NCBI GenBank assembly: GCA_009780445.1
Contig: WRAA01000105.1
Span: 1-7,203 of the forward strand
From: Defluviitaleaceae bacterium
GTDB taxonomy: Bacteria; Bacillota; Clostridia; Lachnospirales; WRAA01
Direction of reading: 5' to 3'
Length of the DNA: 7,203 bases
Numbering within the stretch: the first letter of the stretch is position 1; every line of letters begins with the position of its first letter. Below are positions 1-5,924 of the stretch, one piece after another. The notes beneath the pieces were generated by a model. That model saw nothing but the letters and a program-made list of their open reading frames with translations, was not told the origin of the DNA and did not search any database. The position numbers and the translations under genes are program-made.

Positions 1-2
1 GG

Positions 3-659
3 ACGGGCCCATGGCCGGGGCAGCCGGAGCCGATGCCGACGCCCACGCCGGTGCAGCCGCCCGCACCCGCGCCCGCCCAGTTCTTCCGATCTCCGCATCT
101 GGCGGGCAACGAGTTCTTCCCCGGGCGGGGTGGTTTCACCTTCGCGCCGGACATGCCCGCTACACGCGGCGAATTCGCACAGGCCATATTCAACTTGCAG
201 GCCGGCGTGTTGCAGCCGCAGATTCCGCCGACACAGTTCAGAGACACGCATGTTTCGTTCTACGGAACCGCCGCGGCGTTTGTTTCGGCCATGGGCTACA
301 TGCACGGCTTCCCCGACGGCAACTTCAGGCTGTATGAACAGCTCAGCCGCGCCGAAGCGGCGGCGGTGCTGGCGCGCATAAACAACCTCCACGGCTTTGG
401 CGTTGCGCAGTTTATTGATACGCACGGACACTGGGCGGAGAACTATGTCGCCCTGGCCGCGGATCGCAGCATCATCAACGGCTTCCCCAACAACACCTTC
501 GCGCCCAACAACCCGCTGACACGCGCAGAGGCCACGGCCTTGCTCGTGCGAACAGACGGACGCAACCAATTCACGCATATCCAGCATCTGCGCTTCCTGG
601 ACGTGCCGGACTCGCACTGGGCGTTCAACTATATCATGAGCGCGGCAGTACCAAGGTAG
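3..659 (+). CDS. SLH-domain cell-surface protein, C-terminal part (5' end outside window)
   Basis: The reading frame is open to the left edge, so only the last 218 residues are visible; an internal ATG at 33 is unlikely to be the true start. Residues about 1-26 are a Pro/Ala/Thr-rich linker, typical between an extracellular module and the wall anchor. S-layer-homology repeats follow: a degenerate one at about 31-68 (FTFAPDMPATRGEF), clear ones at about 79-131 (FRDTH, GFPDGNF, LSRAEAAAVLAR) and 137-186 (FIDTHGHWAENY, GFPNNTFAPNNPLTRAEA), and a short terminal FLDVPDSHWAFNYIMSAA ending at a TAG. SLH domains bind pyruvylated secondary cell-wall polymers and hold proteins at the surface. What the exported N-terminal part does cannot be seen. 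glgB starts 16 bases downstream on the same strand, so the two may be co-transcribed, but no functional link is evident. The family call is firm; the specific role is unknown. Confidence 0.9.
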   Translation, partial: TGPWPGQPEPMPTPTPVQPPAPAPAQFFRSPHLAGNEFFPGRGGFTFAPDMPATRGEFAQAIFNLQAGVLQPQIPPTQFRDTHVSFYGTAAAFVSAMGYMHGFPDGNFRLYEQLSRAEAAAVLARINNLHGFGVAQFIDTHGHWAENYVALAADRSIINGFPNNTFAPNNPLTRAEATALLVRTDGRNQFTHIQHLRFLDVPDSHWAFNYIMSAAVPR

Positions 660-663
660 ACAG

Positions 664-669
664 AGGAGG
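664..669 (+). promoter_or_regulatory. Ribosome binding site of glgB
   Basis: AGAGGAGGC lies immediately after the SLH gene stop and ends 6 to 7 bases before the ATG at 676. It supports this start for glgB and fills most of the 16-base gap, leaving no room for a separate glgB promoter between the genes. Confidence 0.8.
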
Positions 670-675
670 CACACC

Positions 676-2910
676 ATGATAACAACCGCCAATTTGAAGG
701 AACTGCGCAGCCTGCTTTCCGCCGAAGCCGCCGACCCTCACCACATTCTGGGTATGCACGAGGTGGAGCGCGACGGCAGGGTCTGCATGACGGTGCGCGC
801 CTTCATACCTCAGGCCGCCGAGATGTTCGTGACCGATACGCAGCAGCCCGGTCTGCGCTACCCCATGTGCCTCGTGCATGAGGACGGCTTCTTCGAGGCC
901 ATTCTGCACGAACGCGGCGAACGCTTCGCCTACAACTTCGAGATTACGGCAAGGAGCGGGGAAACATGGTTCGCCCACGACCCCTATTCCTTCACAGTAC
1001 AGCTTAGCGAGCTGGATCTCTACCTCTTTTCGCAAGGCACTCACTACGAGGTCTACCGCAAGCTTGGCGCACACCACATGCAGGTGGACGGCGTGGACGG
1101 CGTATACTTCGCCGTGTGGGCGCCAAACGCGCGGCGTGTCAGCGTAATCGGAGACTTTAACACATGGGACGGCCGCCGCCACCAGATGCGCCTGATCAAG
1201 ACGCACGGCGTGTGGGAACTGTTCGTGCCGGGCGTATGCCCGCGGGACAAGTACAAGTTCGAGATCCGCACCACAAGCGGCGCCTTGCTGGAGAAGTCCG
1301 ACCCTTACGGCGTGTTCGCCGATCTGCGCCCAAGCACGGTGTCCATGGTGTACGACATAGAGAACTACGTCTGGAACGACGCGGACTGGATACAGCACCG
1401 CCGCACGCACGACCCGCGAAGCGGCCCGATAAACATTTACGAAGTACATTTAGGCTCGTGGGACAGAGCGGAGGAAGGCACAACCAACGACGGCGGCACC
1501 GGCGGGCGGTTCCTTAGCTATGTGGAGCTGGCCGACAAGCTTCTGCCCTACGTCAAGGACATGCACTACACGCATATCGAGCTTCTGCCCGTGTGCGAAC
1601 ACCCGCTGGACGCGTCATGGGGCTACCAAGTTATCGGCTTCTACGCGCCCACCAGCCGCTACGGCACGCCGGAGGAGTTCATGTACTTTGTGGACAAGTG
1701 CCACCAACACGGCATCGGCGTGATAATGGACTGGGTGCCGGGCCACTTCCCCAAGGACGCCCACGGCCTCGGGCGGTTCGACGGATCCGCCTTGTACGAA
1801 CACGAGGACCCGCGCCAGGGCGAACACCGCGAATGGGGAACCTATATCTTCAACTACGGCCGGCCGGAGGTGCGCAACTTCCTGATCGCCAACGCCCTCT
1901 ACTGGATCGAGATGTACCACATAGACGGAATCCGCGTTGACGCGGTTGCTTCCATGCTCTATCTGGACTTCTGCAAGAACGACGGCGAATGGGTCGCCAA
2001 CGAATACGGCGGCCACGAAAACATCTACGCCATCGAGTTCATAAAGCATCTTAACTCCATCATGCAGAAGCGCAACCCGCACGTGATGATGATCGCCGAG
2101 GAATCCACATCATGGGGCGGCGTGACGCGTGATGTGGATCTGGGCGGCCTTGGCTTCAGCCTGAAGTGGAACATGGGCTGGATGAACGACATGCTCTACT
2201 ACACCGCCAAGGAACACATCCACCGCCAGTACCACCACAACAACCTCACCTTCGCCAGCATGTACAACCATACCGAAAACTTCGTGCTGGTGCTCTCGCA
2301 CGACGAAGTGGTTCACGGCAAGAGATCCCTGCTGAACCGTATGCCCGGGGATCTTTGGCGCAAGTTTGCGGGGCTGCGGACATTCCTGGGCTTTATGTAC
2401 GGCCACAGCGGCAAGAAGCTGCTGTTCATGGGCGGCGAGTTCGGCCAGTTTATCGAATGGGACGAAAAGCGTCCGCTGGACTGGTTCCTGCTGGAGCATG
2501 AACACCACGCGAAGATGCTGCGCTTCACCCGCGATCTCAACGCGCTCTACCTTCGGGAGAGGTCTCTGTGGCACGACGACTTCGGCACCTCCGGCTTTGA
2601 GTGGATCCAGGCCGACGACAGGATGCGCTCCCTCATAACCTTCTTCCGCAAGAGCAACGACCCGCGCGACATCACAATCTTCATCTGCAACTTCACGCCC
2701 ACCCCCTACCCCGACTACCGCATGGGCGTGCCGTACAACTGCGCCTACCGCGAGATCTTCTCCGGCGACGATGCCAAGTACGGCGGATCCGGCGTAACAA
2801 ATCCGCATATCATGCAGGCCGAACGTTTAGGCTGGGATAAGCGCGAGTTCTCCATATCAATAATGGTGCCGCCCCTTAGCGTCAGCATACTGAAACCAAA
2901 TCTTGACTAA
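676..2910 (+). CDS. glgB: 1,4-alpha-glucan (glycogen) branching enzyme, GH13 family
   Basis: This 744-residue protein is a complete glycogen branching enzyme: it cuts an alpha-1,4 glucan chain and rejoins the piece through an alpha-1,6 bond in cytoplasmic glycogen synthesis. Residues about 1-115 form the N-terminal extra beta domain of longer GlgB proteins, with the DPHHILGMHE signature at 20-29. A CBM48-like domain follows (GVYFAVWAPNA from 142, then GDFNTWDGRRHQM). The GH13 catalytic barrel carries EHPLDASWGYQ, DWVPGHFPKD (352-361), DGIRVDAVASMLY with the expected nucleophile D422, MIAEEST with the acid/base Glu (E475 by analogy) and LSHDEVVHGK with D543 as transition-state stabiliser. A beta-rich C-terminal domain starts near 640. 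All three catalytic acids are present and the length is at the upper end for the family. The ATG at 676 has a good Shine-Dalgarno. No glgC, glgA or glgP is adjacent, and a strong hairpin follows. Confidence 0.97.
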   Translation: MITTANLKELRSLLSAEAADPHHILGMHEVERDGRVCMTVRAFIPQAAEMFVTDTQQPGLRYPMCLVHEDGFFEAILHERGERFAYNFEITARSGETWFAHDPYSFTVQLSELDLYLFSQGTHYEVYRKLGAHHMQVDGVDGVYFAVWAPNARRVSVIGDFNTWDGRRHQMRLIKTHGVWELFVPGVCPRDKYKFEIRTTSGALLEKSDPYGVFADLRPSTVSMVYDIENYVWNDADWIQHRRTHDPRSGPINIYEVHLGSWDRAEEGTTNDGGTGGRFLSYVELADKLLPYVKDMHYTHIELLPVCEHPLDASWGYQVIGFYAPTSRYGTPEEFMYFVDKCHQHGIGVIMDWVPGHFPKDAHGLGRFDGSALYEHEDPRQGEHREWGTYIFNYGRPEVRNFLIANALYWIEMYHIDGIRVDAVASMLYLDFCKNDGEWVANEYGGHENIYAIEFIKHLNSIMQKRNPHVMMIAEESTSWGGVTRDVDLGGLGFSLKWNMGWMNDMLYYTAKEHIHRQYHHNNLTFASMYNHTENFVLVLSHDEVVHGKRSLLNRMPGDLWRKFAGLRTFLGFMYGHSGKKLLFMGGEFGQFIEWDEKRPLDWFLLEHEHHAKMLRFTRDLNALYLRERSLWHDDFGTSGFEWIQADDRMRSLITFFRKSNDPRDITIFICNFTPTPYPDYRMGVPYNCAYREIFSGDDAKYGGSGVTNPHIMQAERLGWDKREFSISIMVPPLSVSILKPNLD

Positions 2911-2916
2911 TCCGCA

Positions 2917-2960
2917 AACAACAACAGCACCCCCGCGAGGTGCTGTTGTTGTTATTTATT
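2917..2960 (+). terminator. Rho-independent terminator after glgB, between convergent genes
   Basis: A perfect 15-bp stem pairs 2917-2931 (AACAACAACAGCACC) with 2939-2953 (GGTGCTGTTGTTGTT) around the 7-base loop CCCGCGA. On the plus strand it is followed by ATTTATTTT, giving a usable U-rich tail for glgB. It begins 7 bases after the glgB stop. The converging hicB ends at 2956, so minus-strand transcripts also read into the hairpin. The tail on that side is poor in T beyond three bases, so it probably works better for glgB than for hicAB. Confidence 0.88.
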
Positions 2961-3357
2961 TTGCTAACTTTAAGTGTTCCTTTATCCCTGCTTGTAAGAT
3001 TTGCGAAAAATTTACCCCAGCACGTTCGGCCTCTGCATTTAACCAACTCGGAATTGATAGCGTCTTTTTCACATATCTGTTAGCTTGGCGTTCCCTCACA
3101 GGCGGCATAAACACCTCTACCAATAGCGGAATTTGTTTAGGTTCTAAATGTAAGTCGCGAATGTCTGACGGATTGGGAATGGAGTCGTTATCCTTTTCCA
3201 TGCTCCACAAGTGAAGCCTCAAGGTCTCGTTCGCGTTTTTCGCTGCTTCTTCTGTTGTATCAGCACAAGACAGACAGCCGGGCAAGTCCGGAAATTCAAC
3301 CGAGATACCATCATCGTCAACCGATACTACAGCAGGGTATACGTAAGTGTCTTTCAT
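2956..3357 (-). CDS. hicB: HicB-family antitoxin
   Basis: The 133-residue product matches HicB antitoxins. The N-terminal domain (partial RNase H-like fold) contains YPAVV, then DDGISVEFPDLPGCLSCADT and TTEEAAKNANETLRLHL (about 7-50). The C-terminal segment from about 94 (YVKKTLSIPSWLNAEAERAGVNFSQILQAGIKEHL) resembles the ribbon-helix-helix/Arc-type DNA-binding tail of this class. HicB binds and neutralises the HicA toxin and usually represses the hicAB promoter. The ATG at 3357 has a strong AAGGAGG about 7 bases upstream (3365-3371 on the plus-strand coordinates). hicA lies 40 bases upstream in the same orientation, in the usual toxin-first order. Local base composition is clearly more AT-rich than glgB or rnf, which fits recent acquisition. 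Both domains look intact. Confidence 0.93.
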   Translation of the reverse strand: MKDTYVYPAVVSVDDDGISVEFPDLPGCLSCADTTEEAAKNANETLRLHLWSMEKDNDSIPNPSDIRDLHLEPKQIPLLVEVFMPPVRERQANRYVKKTLSIPSWLNAEAERAGVNFSQILQAGIKEHLKLAK

Positions 3358-3397
3358 GGCAAAACCTCCTTATACTTTCTGACATAGGAAGCAGGGC

Positions 3398-3595
3398 CTA
3401 TAGTTCCAGCCCTGTTTGTCTTGCTATGTTTTGGAGTGTTCGGATCGGTATGTGTTTTTTCGGGTGAGGGATTGTTGCTTTTCCTGTTTTTGTAGGGTGT
3501 TTATAGTGCCTGTGGATTCCCTCTTGCCCTACACAGTACCAACCATTATCCGTTAGCATTTTGATCACTTCCCTTGATGAGTAGCTTTTCACCAT
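3398..3595 (-). CDS. hicA: HicA-family mRNA interferase toxin
   Basis: The 65-residue product has the size and layout of HicA toxins, which carry a double-stranded-RNA-binding-like fold and cleave mRNA. The helix (SSREVIKMLTDNGWYCVGQEG) is followed by HRHYKHP with the expected catalytic histidine H28, then KATIPHPKKHIPIRTLQNIARQTGL, the usual VTIPHP-K-L-GTL-IL-Q-GL pattern. The residue before the catalytic His is Ile, whereas the family normally has Ser or another small or polar residue (GSH); whether this weakens activity is unknown. The ATG at 3595 is preceded by GAAGAGGGCGAA, a moderate ribosome binding site. It is followed by hicB after 40 bases, a longer gap than the overlap seen in many TA pairs. 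The 67 bases upstream, to the end of the amidase gene, should contain the promoter unless transcription reads through from upstream. Confidence 0.92.
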   Translation of the reverse strand: MVKSYSSREVIKMLTDNGWYCVGQEGIHRHYKHPTKTGKATIPHPKKHIPIRTLQNIARQTGLEL

Positions 3596-3629
3596 TTCGC
3601 CCTCTTCTTGATTAATGCTGCGGAGTAAT

Positions 3630-3648
3630 CTTTTAATTGGCTTAAAAG
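3630..3648. promoter_or_regulatory. Inverted repeat upstream of hicA, candidate HicB operator
   Basis: CTTTTAA (3630-3636) and TTAAAAG (3642-3648) form a perfect 7-bp inverted repeat around TTGGC, 35 bases upstream of the hicA start. It lies in the AT-rich 67-base gap between the amidase stop and hicA. HicB-type antitoxins bind inverted repeats near their own promoter, so this is a reasonable operator candidate. As a hairpin it would be weak and lacks a U-run, so a terminator for the amidase gene is less likely. I cannot place -35 and -10 boxes with confidence. Confidence 0.4.
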
Positions 3649-3662
3649 GTTATAAACAGGCT

Positions 3663-4544
3663 CTAGATCAGGCTCTTGGGGATGTTCACGCGGGCTGTGA
3701 TAAGCGGGTCTACGACTTGGCATATGCGCACATCGGCCGCCAGCGAGATGAATGTGATCGCGTCGTAGCGCGACATGCCGCGAGTTGTCATAAGGAAGTC
3801 TACGCCGTGCAAAACGGCGCGGCTGATGGCTTCGTCGGCCGTTGCGGCGGAGGCCAGCGGCATGTAGTGTTCCGCGCTTTCCACGAAGGGCGTCGGCCAA
3901 ACGCAGTCTTTCAGAACGTCCACCTTCACCGTGATTTCGGCGGTTGTCTCCGCGCCCGTTCCGCAGGATTCACCGTCGGCCATGGCAGCGTGGACATCCC
4001 CCATGGACAGCAGCGCGCCCTCCACATTCACGGGAAGGTACACCGCCGCACCCGCGATGATCTCCCGGCAATCCATGTTGCCGCCATGTTCCCCGGGCGT
4101 TCCGTTGTTCACAGGCTCGCCCGCGGGGGCTGTGCCGATCACGCCGATCATCGGGCGCACGGGGATCTTGATGTCTGGCGAAAACTCGACATAGCCGCCC
4201 TTGATGTCCACAACGCGGGCGATGTTGTCGTCGAAAAACTCCTTGCAGAGGCCAAGGGCTGAACCCGTCAGCAGTACGCCGGCGTCGGAGGTCAGGCGAA
4301 TGTCCATAATTTCGACCCTAAGCACGTCGCCCGGCACCGCGCCTTCCACAAACAGCGGCCCCGTCGCAGGGTTCACCGCGTTCCAGTCGAAGTTCTTGAA
4401 GCCGTCCTGCGCGTTCTCCCGCGTTATCTGCCCGCCGAGCGCGTCCAGAGATTCAAACTTAACAACAGAGCCGCCCGGAACAGACGCGACAGGCGCGTTG
4501 TCCTTGCTGAACGTGTAGTTGGCCTGCTTGATTGTCGTATGCAT
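3663..4544 (-). CDS. Acetamidase/formamidase family protein
   Basis: From the ATG at 4544 this is 293 residues, the usual length for the short bacterial acetamidase/formamidase clade. These cytoplasmic metal-dependent amidases hydrolyse formamide, acetamide or related small amides to the acid and ammonia. Family features seen: NPATGPLFVEGAVPGDVL (58-75), RPMIGVIGTAP (130-140), GTPGEHGGNMD (148-158) and GDVHAAMADGE (182-192). The His, Asp and Glu of the last two blocks are those expected around the metal and active site. A GTG at 4553 in the same frame would add three residues, but the GGAGG at 4554-4558 abuts it and is correctly spaced (9 bases) for the ATG, so I chose the ATG. It lies 5 bases after the stop of a truncated murA and 67 bases before hicA. 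No transporter or regulator for amides is adjacent, so the substrate is open. Confidence 0.92.
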   Translation of the reverse strand: MHTTIKQANYTFSKDNAPVASVPGGSVVKFESLDALGGQITRENAQDGFKNFDWNAVNPATGPLFVEGAVPGDVLRVEIMDIRLTSDAGVLLTGSALGLCKEFFDDNIARVVDIKGGYVEFSPDIKIPVRPMIGVIGTAPAGEPVNNGTPGEHGGNMDCREIIAGAAVYLPVNVEGALLSMGDVHAAMADGESCGTGAETTAEITVKVDVLKDCVWPTPFVESAEHYMPLASAATADEAISRAVLHGVDFLMTTRGMSRYDAITFISLAADVRICQVVDPLITARVNIPKSLI

Positions 4545-4590
4545 ATGTATCACCCTCCGATAGTATTTGCTTCACCCACATAGGTATCAC
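4542..4590. repeat. 12-bp direct repeat at the murA truncation point
   Basis: CATATGTATCAC at 4542-4553 and CATAGGTATCAC at 4579-4590 match at 11 of 12 bases, with start points 37 bases apart. The first copy contains the amidase start codon. The second falls on the codons for the MurA-like Cys-Asp, exactly where similarity to MurA stops. This placement suggests a short-homology recombination or deletion junction, although a repeat of this length could also be chance. Confidence 0.5.
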
Positions 4591-4936
4591 ACCCGCCGGG
4601 GTAACTGATCCTCGCCGTGCCGAAACGGCCAAGCAGGCTGCCGGCAAGGACGATCGACGACCGCATCCTCTGCGCCAAGGCGTCGGAGACAACGGCTGTG
4701 TCTGCCGGCGCCGAGTCTACGAGAATACAGCCCCCGGTCTGCGTTACCTTGCAGCCTATCTCTTCCAGTATCCGAAGTGTGTAGCGCGTATCCGATATGT
4801 CCGGGCAGTTTGTGAGAACGCTCTCGCCCCTGCCCAGCACGCTTGCCGCCAGGATCGGCAGTACCGCGTTCTTGCCGCCCTGTATGGCGATCTCGCCCGC
4901 AATGCGCCGCCCGCCGGTAACACAATATCTCCCCAT
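4550..4936 (-). pseudogene. murA: Truncated murA (UDP-N-acetylglucosamine 1-carboxyvinyltransferase), N-terminal fragment only
   Basis: The frame encodes 128 residues from the ATG at 4936 (a GTG at 4945 is also in frame; GAGGTGAGG at 4940-4948 favours the ATG). MurA makes the first committed peptidoglycan precursor from UDP-GlcNAc and phosphoenolpyruvate and is normally about 420 residues. Seen here: the N-terminal strand and GGKNAVLPILAASVL with the conserved Lys-Asn, then NCPDISD, ILEEIGCKV, the RMRSSIVLAGSLLGRFG block, and YPGGCD with the catalytic Cys (C116 from the ATG, close to E. coli C115). MurA similarity stops there: the normal IG-RPID-H continuation is replaced by TYVGEANTIGG and TGA. 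The remaining two-thirds is absent, and downstream sequence is an intact amidase. It cannot fold as a two-domain MurA, so I treat it as a broken gene. Base composition matches the flanking chromosome. A functional murA must exist elsewhere if the organism makes a wall. Confidence 0.85.
4554..4558 (-). promoter_or_regulatory. Ribosome binding site of the amidase gene, inside the murA fragment
   Basis: GGAGG on the minus strand lies 9 bases before the ATG at 4544 and directly against the in-frame GTG at 4553, so it selects the ATG. The same bases encode the final Gly-Gly of the truncated murA reading frame, whose TGA (4552-4550) lies between the site and the ATG. Translation of the two frames is therefore probably coupled. 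Confidence 0.7.
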
Positions 4937-4939
4937 AGT

Positions 4940-4948
4940 CCTCACCTC
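4940..4948 (-). promoter_or_regulatory. Ribosome binding site of the murA fragment
   Basis: GAGGTGAGG on the minus strand precedes the ATG at 4936, and its first GAGG is well placed for that codon. The in-frame GTG at 4945 lies inside the site itself, so it is a poor start. The intact site indicates that the 5' end of murA is preserved as in a working gene. Confidence 0.6.
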
Positions 4949-5014
4949 GCGATTTTAGTACAGTCTATGCGAGTGCTTGGATATTGTGCCAAGTTATCAA
5001 ACTTATTGCGGTCT

Positions 5015-5083
5015 AGCCCTCTTAGAACCCACGGTCAATAAATTAATGCGGCGTTAATTTATTGACCGTGGGTTCTTAGGGCT
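5015..5083. repeat. Long inverted repeat overlapping the rnfB 3' end
   Basis: Positions 5024-5046 pair perfectly with 5054-5076 (23 bp) around the 7-base loop TGCGGCG. After a small internal bulge (5021-5023 against 5077), AGCCCT at 5015-5020 pairs with AGGGCT at 5078-5083, giving 29 paired bases. The right arm contains the rnfB stop codon and its last nine codons (SPKNPRSIN). No U-run follows on either strand, so it is not a classical intrinsic terminator, though such a stem could still stop transcription or protect the rnf mRNA 3' end. It could also be a MITE-like or REP-like element. The gap to the murA fragment (4937-5053) holds nothing else I can recognise. Confidence 0.85.
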
Positions 5084-5893
5084 TTCGCATGTCTGCGAGA
5101 TGATGGAACCTGTGGGGCACTTCTTCACACATTCGTTGCAGTTGGTGCATGTTGCGTAGTCTATTTTGGCAATGTTGTTGGTTACGTGGATGGCGTCGAA
5201 GGCGCAGGCCCTTTCGCAGAGCTTGCAGCCGATGCAGCCGACGCTGCAATTCGCCCGCACGGCCTTGCCCGCGTCGTTGGAGCTGCATGTTACGGTGACT
5301 TCCGCCTTGTGCGGGATAAGCTCGATCAGCGACTTCGGGCATGACAACACGCACATCGTGCAGGCGGTACACTTCGCCTTGTCCACAACGGCCACGCCGT
5401 CCACTATATTCATCGCGCCGAACTTACACGCCCTTACGCAGGAGCCGCCGCCAAGGCACGCGTATACACAAGCCTTACAGCTTCCCCCCGCAAGCTGTGC
5501 CGCCGCGCTGCAGTCCAGCAAGCCGTAGTACTCGTAGTTGTTGCGCGAAAAAGAGCTTTCGCCGCCGCATCTTACGAAGGCGCACATCTTCTCGGTGATC
5601 TTCGCCTCGATGCCCAGTATTTCGGAGATCTTCGTCACACACTCCGCGCCGCCCACGGGGCAGCCGTTGGGCTTGGCCTCGCCGCTCAGCACAGCCTTGG
5701 CGAAGGCCGCACAGCCGGCCACGCCGCACCCGCCGCAGTTCGCCCCGGGCAGTGCGTCTATCACCGCGCCGAGACGCGGATCCTCCTCCACGGCAAACTT
5801 CTTGGAGGCCAGCCCAAGGCCAAGCCCCATAAGCAGGCCAACGCCGCCAAGAGACATCACGGCATACACAACATACGTCATATCCATTTCCAC
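5054..5893 (-). CDS. rnfB: Rnf complex iron-sulfur subunit RnfB
   Basis: RnfB takes electrons from reduced ferredoxin and passes them into the membrane Rnf complex, which reduces NAD+ and pumps Na+ or H+. An N-terminal membrane helix (YVVYAVMSLGGVGLLMGLGLGLA) is followed by DPRLGAVIDALPGANCGGCGVAGC, the start of the RnfB-type [4Fe-4S] motif C-x2-C-x4-C-x16-C (C53, C56, C61, C78 from the GTG). A Cys-rich middle (CKACVYACLGGGSCVRAC) and ferredoxin-like motifs at about 175-185 (CTACTMCVLSC), 220-230 (CIGCKLCERAC) and 249-259 (CTNCNECVKKCP) follow. Such multi-cluster RnfB proteins are usual in Clostridia. The start is uncertain: GAGGTGA fits the GTG at 5893 best, but TTG 5896, ATG 5887 and ATG 5881 are in frame. 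The last nine codons lie in one arm of a long inverted repeat, so the tail may be acquired. It follows rnfA after about 30 bases. Confidence 0.95.
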   Translation of the reverse strand: MEMDMTYVVYAVMSLGGVGLLMGLGLGLASKKFAVEEDPRLGAVIDALPGANCGGCGVAGCAAFAKAVLSGEAKPNGCPVGGAECVTKISEILGIEAKITEKMCAFVRCGGESSFSRNNYEYYGLLDCSAAAQLAGGSCKACVYACLGGGSCVRACKFGAMNIVDGVAVVDKAKCTACTMCVLSCPKSLIELIPHKAEVTVTCSSNDAGKAVRANCSVGCIGCKLCERACAFDAIHVTNNIAKIDYATCTNCNECVKKCPTGSIISQTCESPKNPRSIN

Positions 5894-5924
5894 CAAGGCT
5901 CACCTCTCTACAATATTATAACGC

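Noticed and set aside
11..381. Plus-strand open frames 11-337 and 130-381
   Set aside because: They are out-of-frame readings of the SLH gene, rich in Arg and Ala and without family features; the SLH frame explains the sequence.
634..2808. Long minus-strand open frames opposite glgB (634-1449, 1615-2082, 2110-2808)
   Set aside because: They mirror the GC-rich codon pattern of glgB, have Val/Ala-rich low-information translations with no recognisable family, and lie wholly within a complete catalytic gene.
3615..4518. Plus-strand open frames opposite the amidase gene
   Set aside because: The minus-strand amidase frame is full length with clear motifs; the opposite frames have no recognisable content.
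4459..4692. Frameshifted continuation of murA into the amidase region
   Set aside because: I looked in the other minus-strand frames for the missing RPID and later MurA blocks and found none; the downstream sequence is all amidase, so this is loss of the 3' part and not a simple frameshift.
4991..5004. AAGTTATCAAACTT short palindrome in the rnfB-murA gap
   Set aside because: A 5-bp stem with a 4-base loop is too weak and common to call a regulatory site.
4532..5041. 169-residue plus-strand frame opposite murA and the rnfB-murA gap
   Set aside because: It is antisense to the MurA-like frame, its translation resembles no family I know, and it has no clear ribosome site.
5915..5920. Perfect TATAAT on the minus strand in the rnfA-rnfB gap as an internal promoter
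   Set aside because: No acceptable -35 box lies at the right distance (about TTCCGG), and the gap is short and AT-rich, so the match could be chance.
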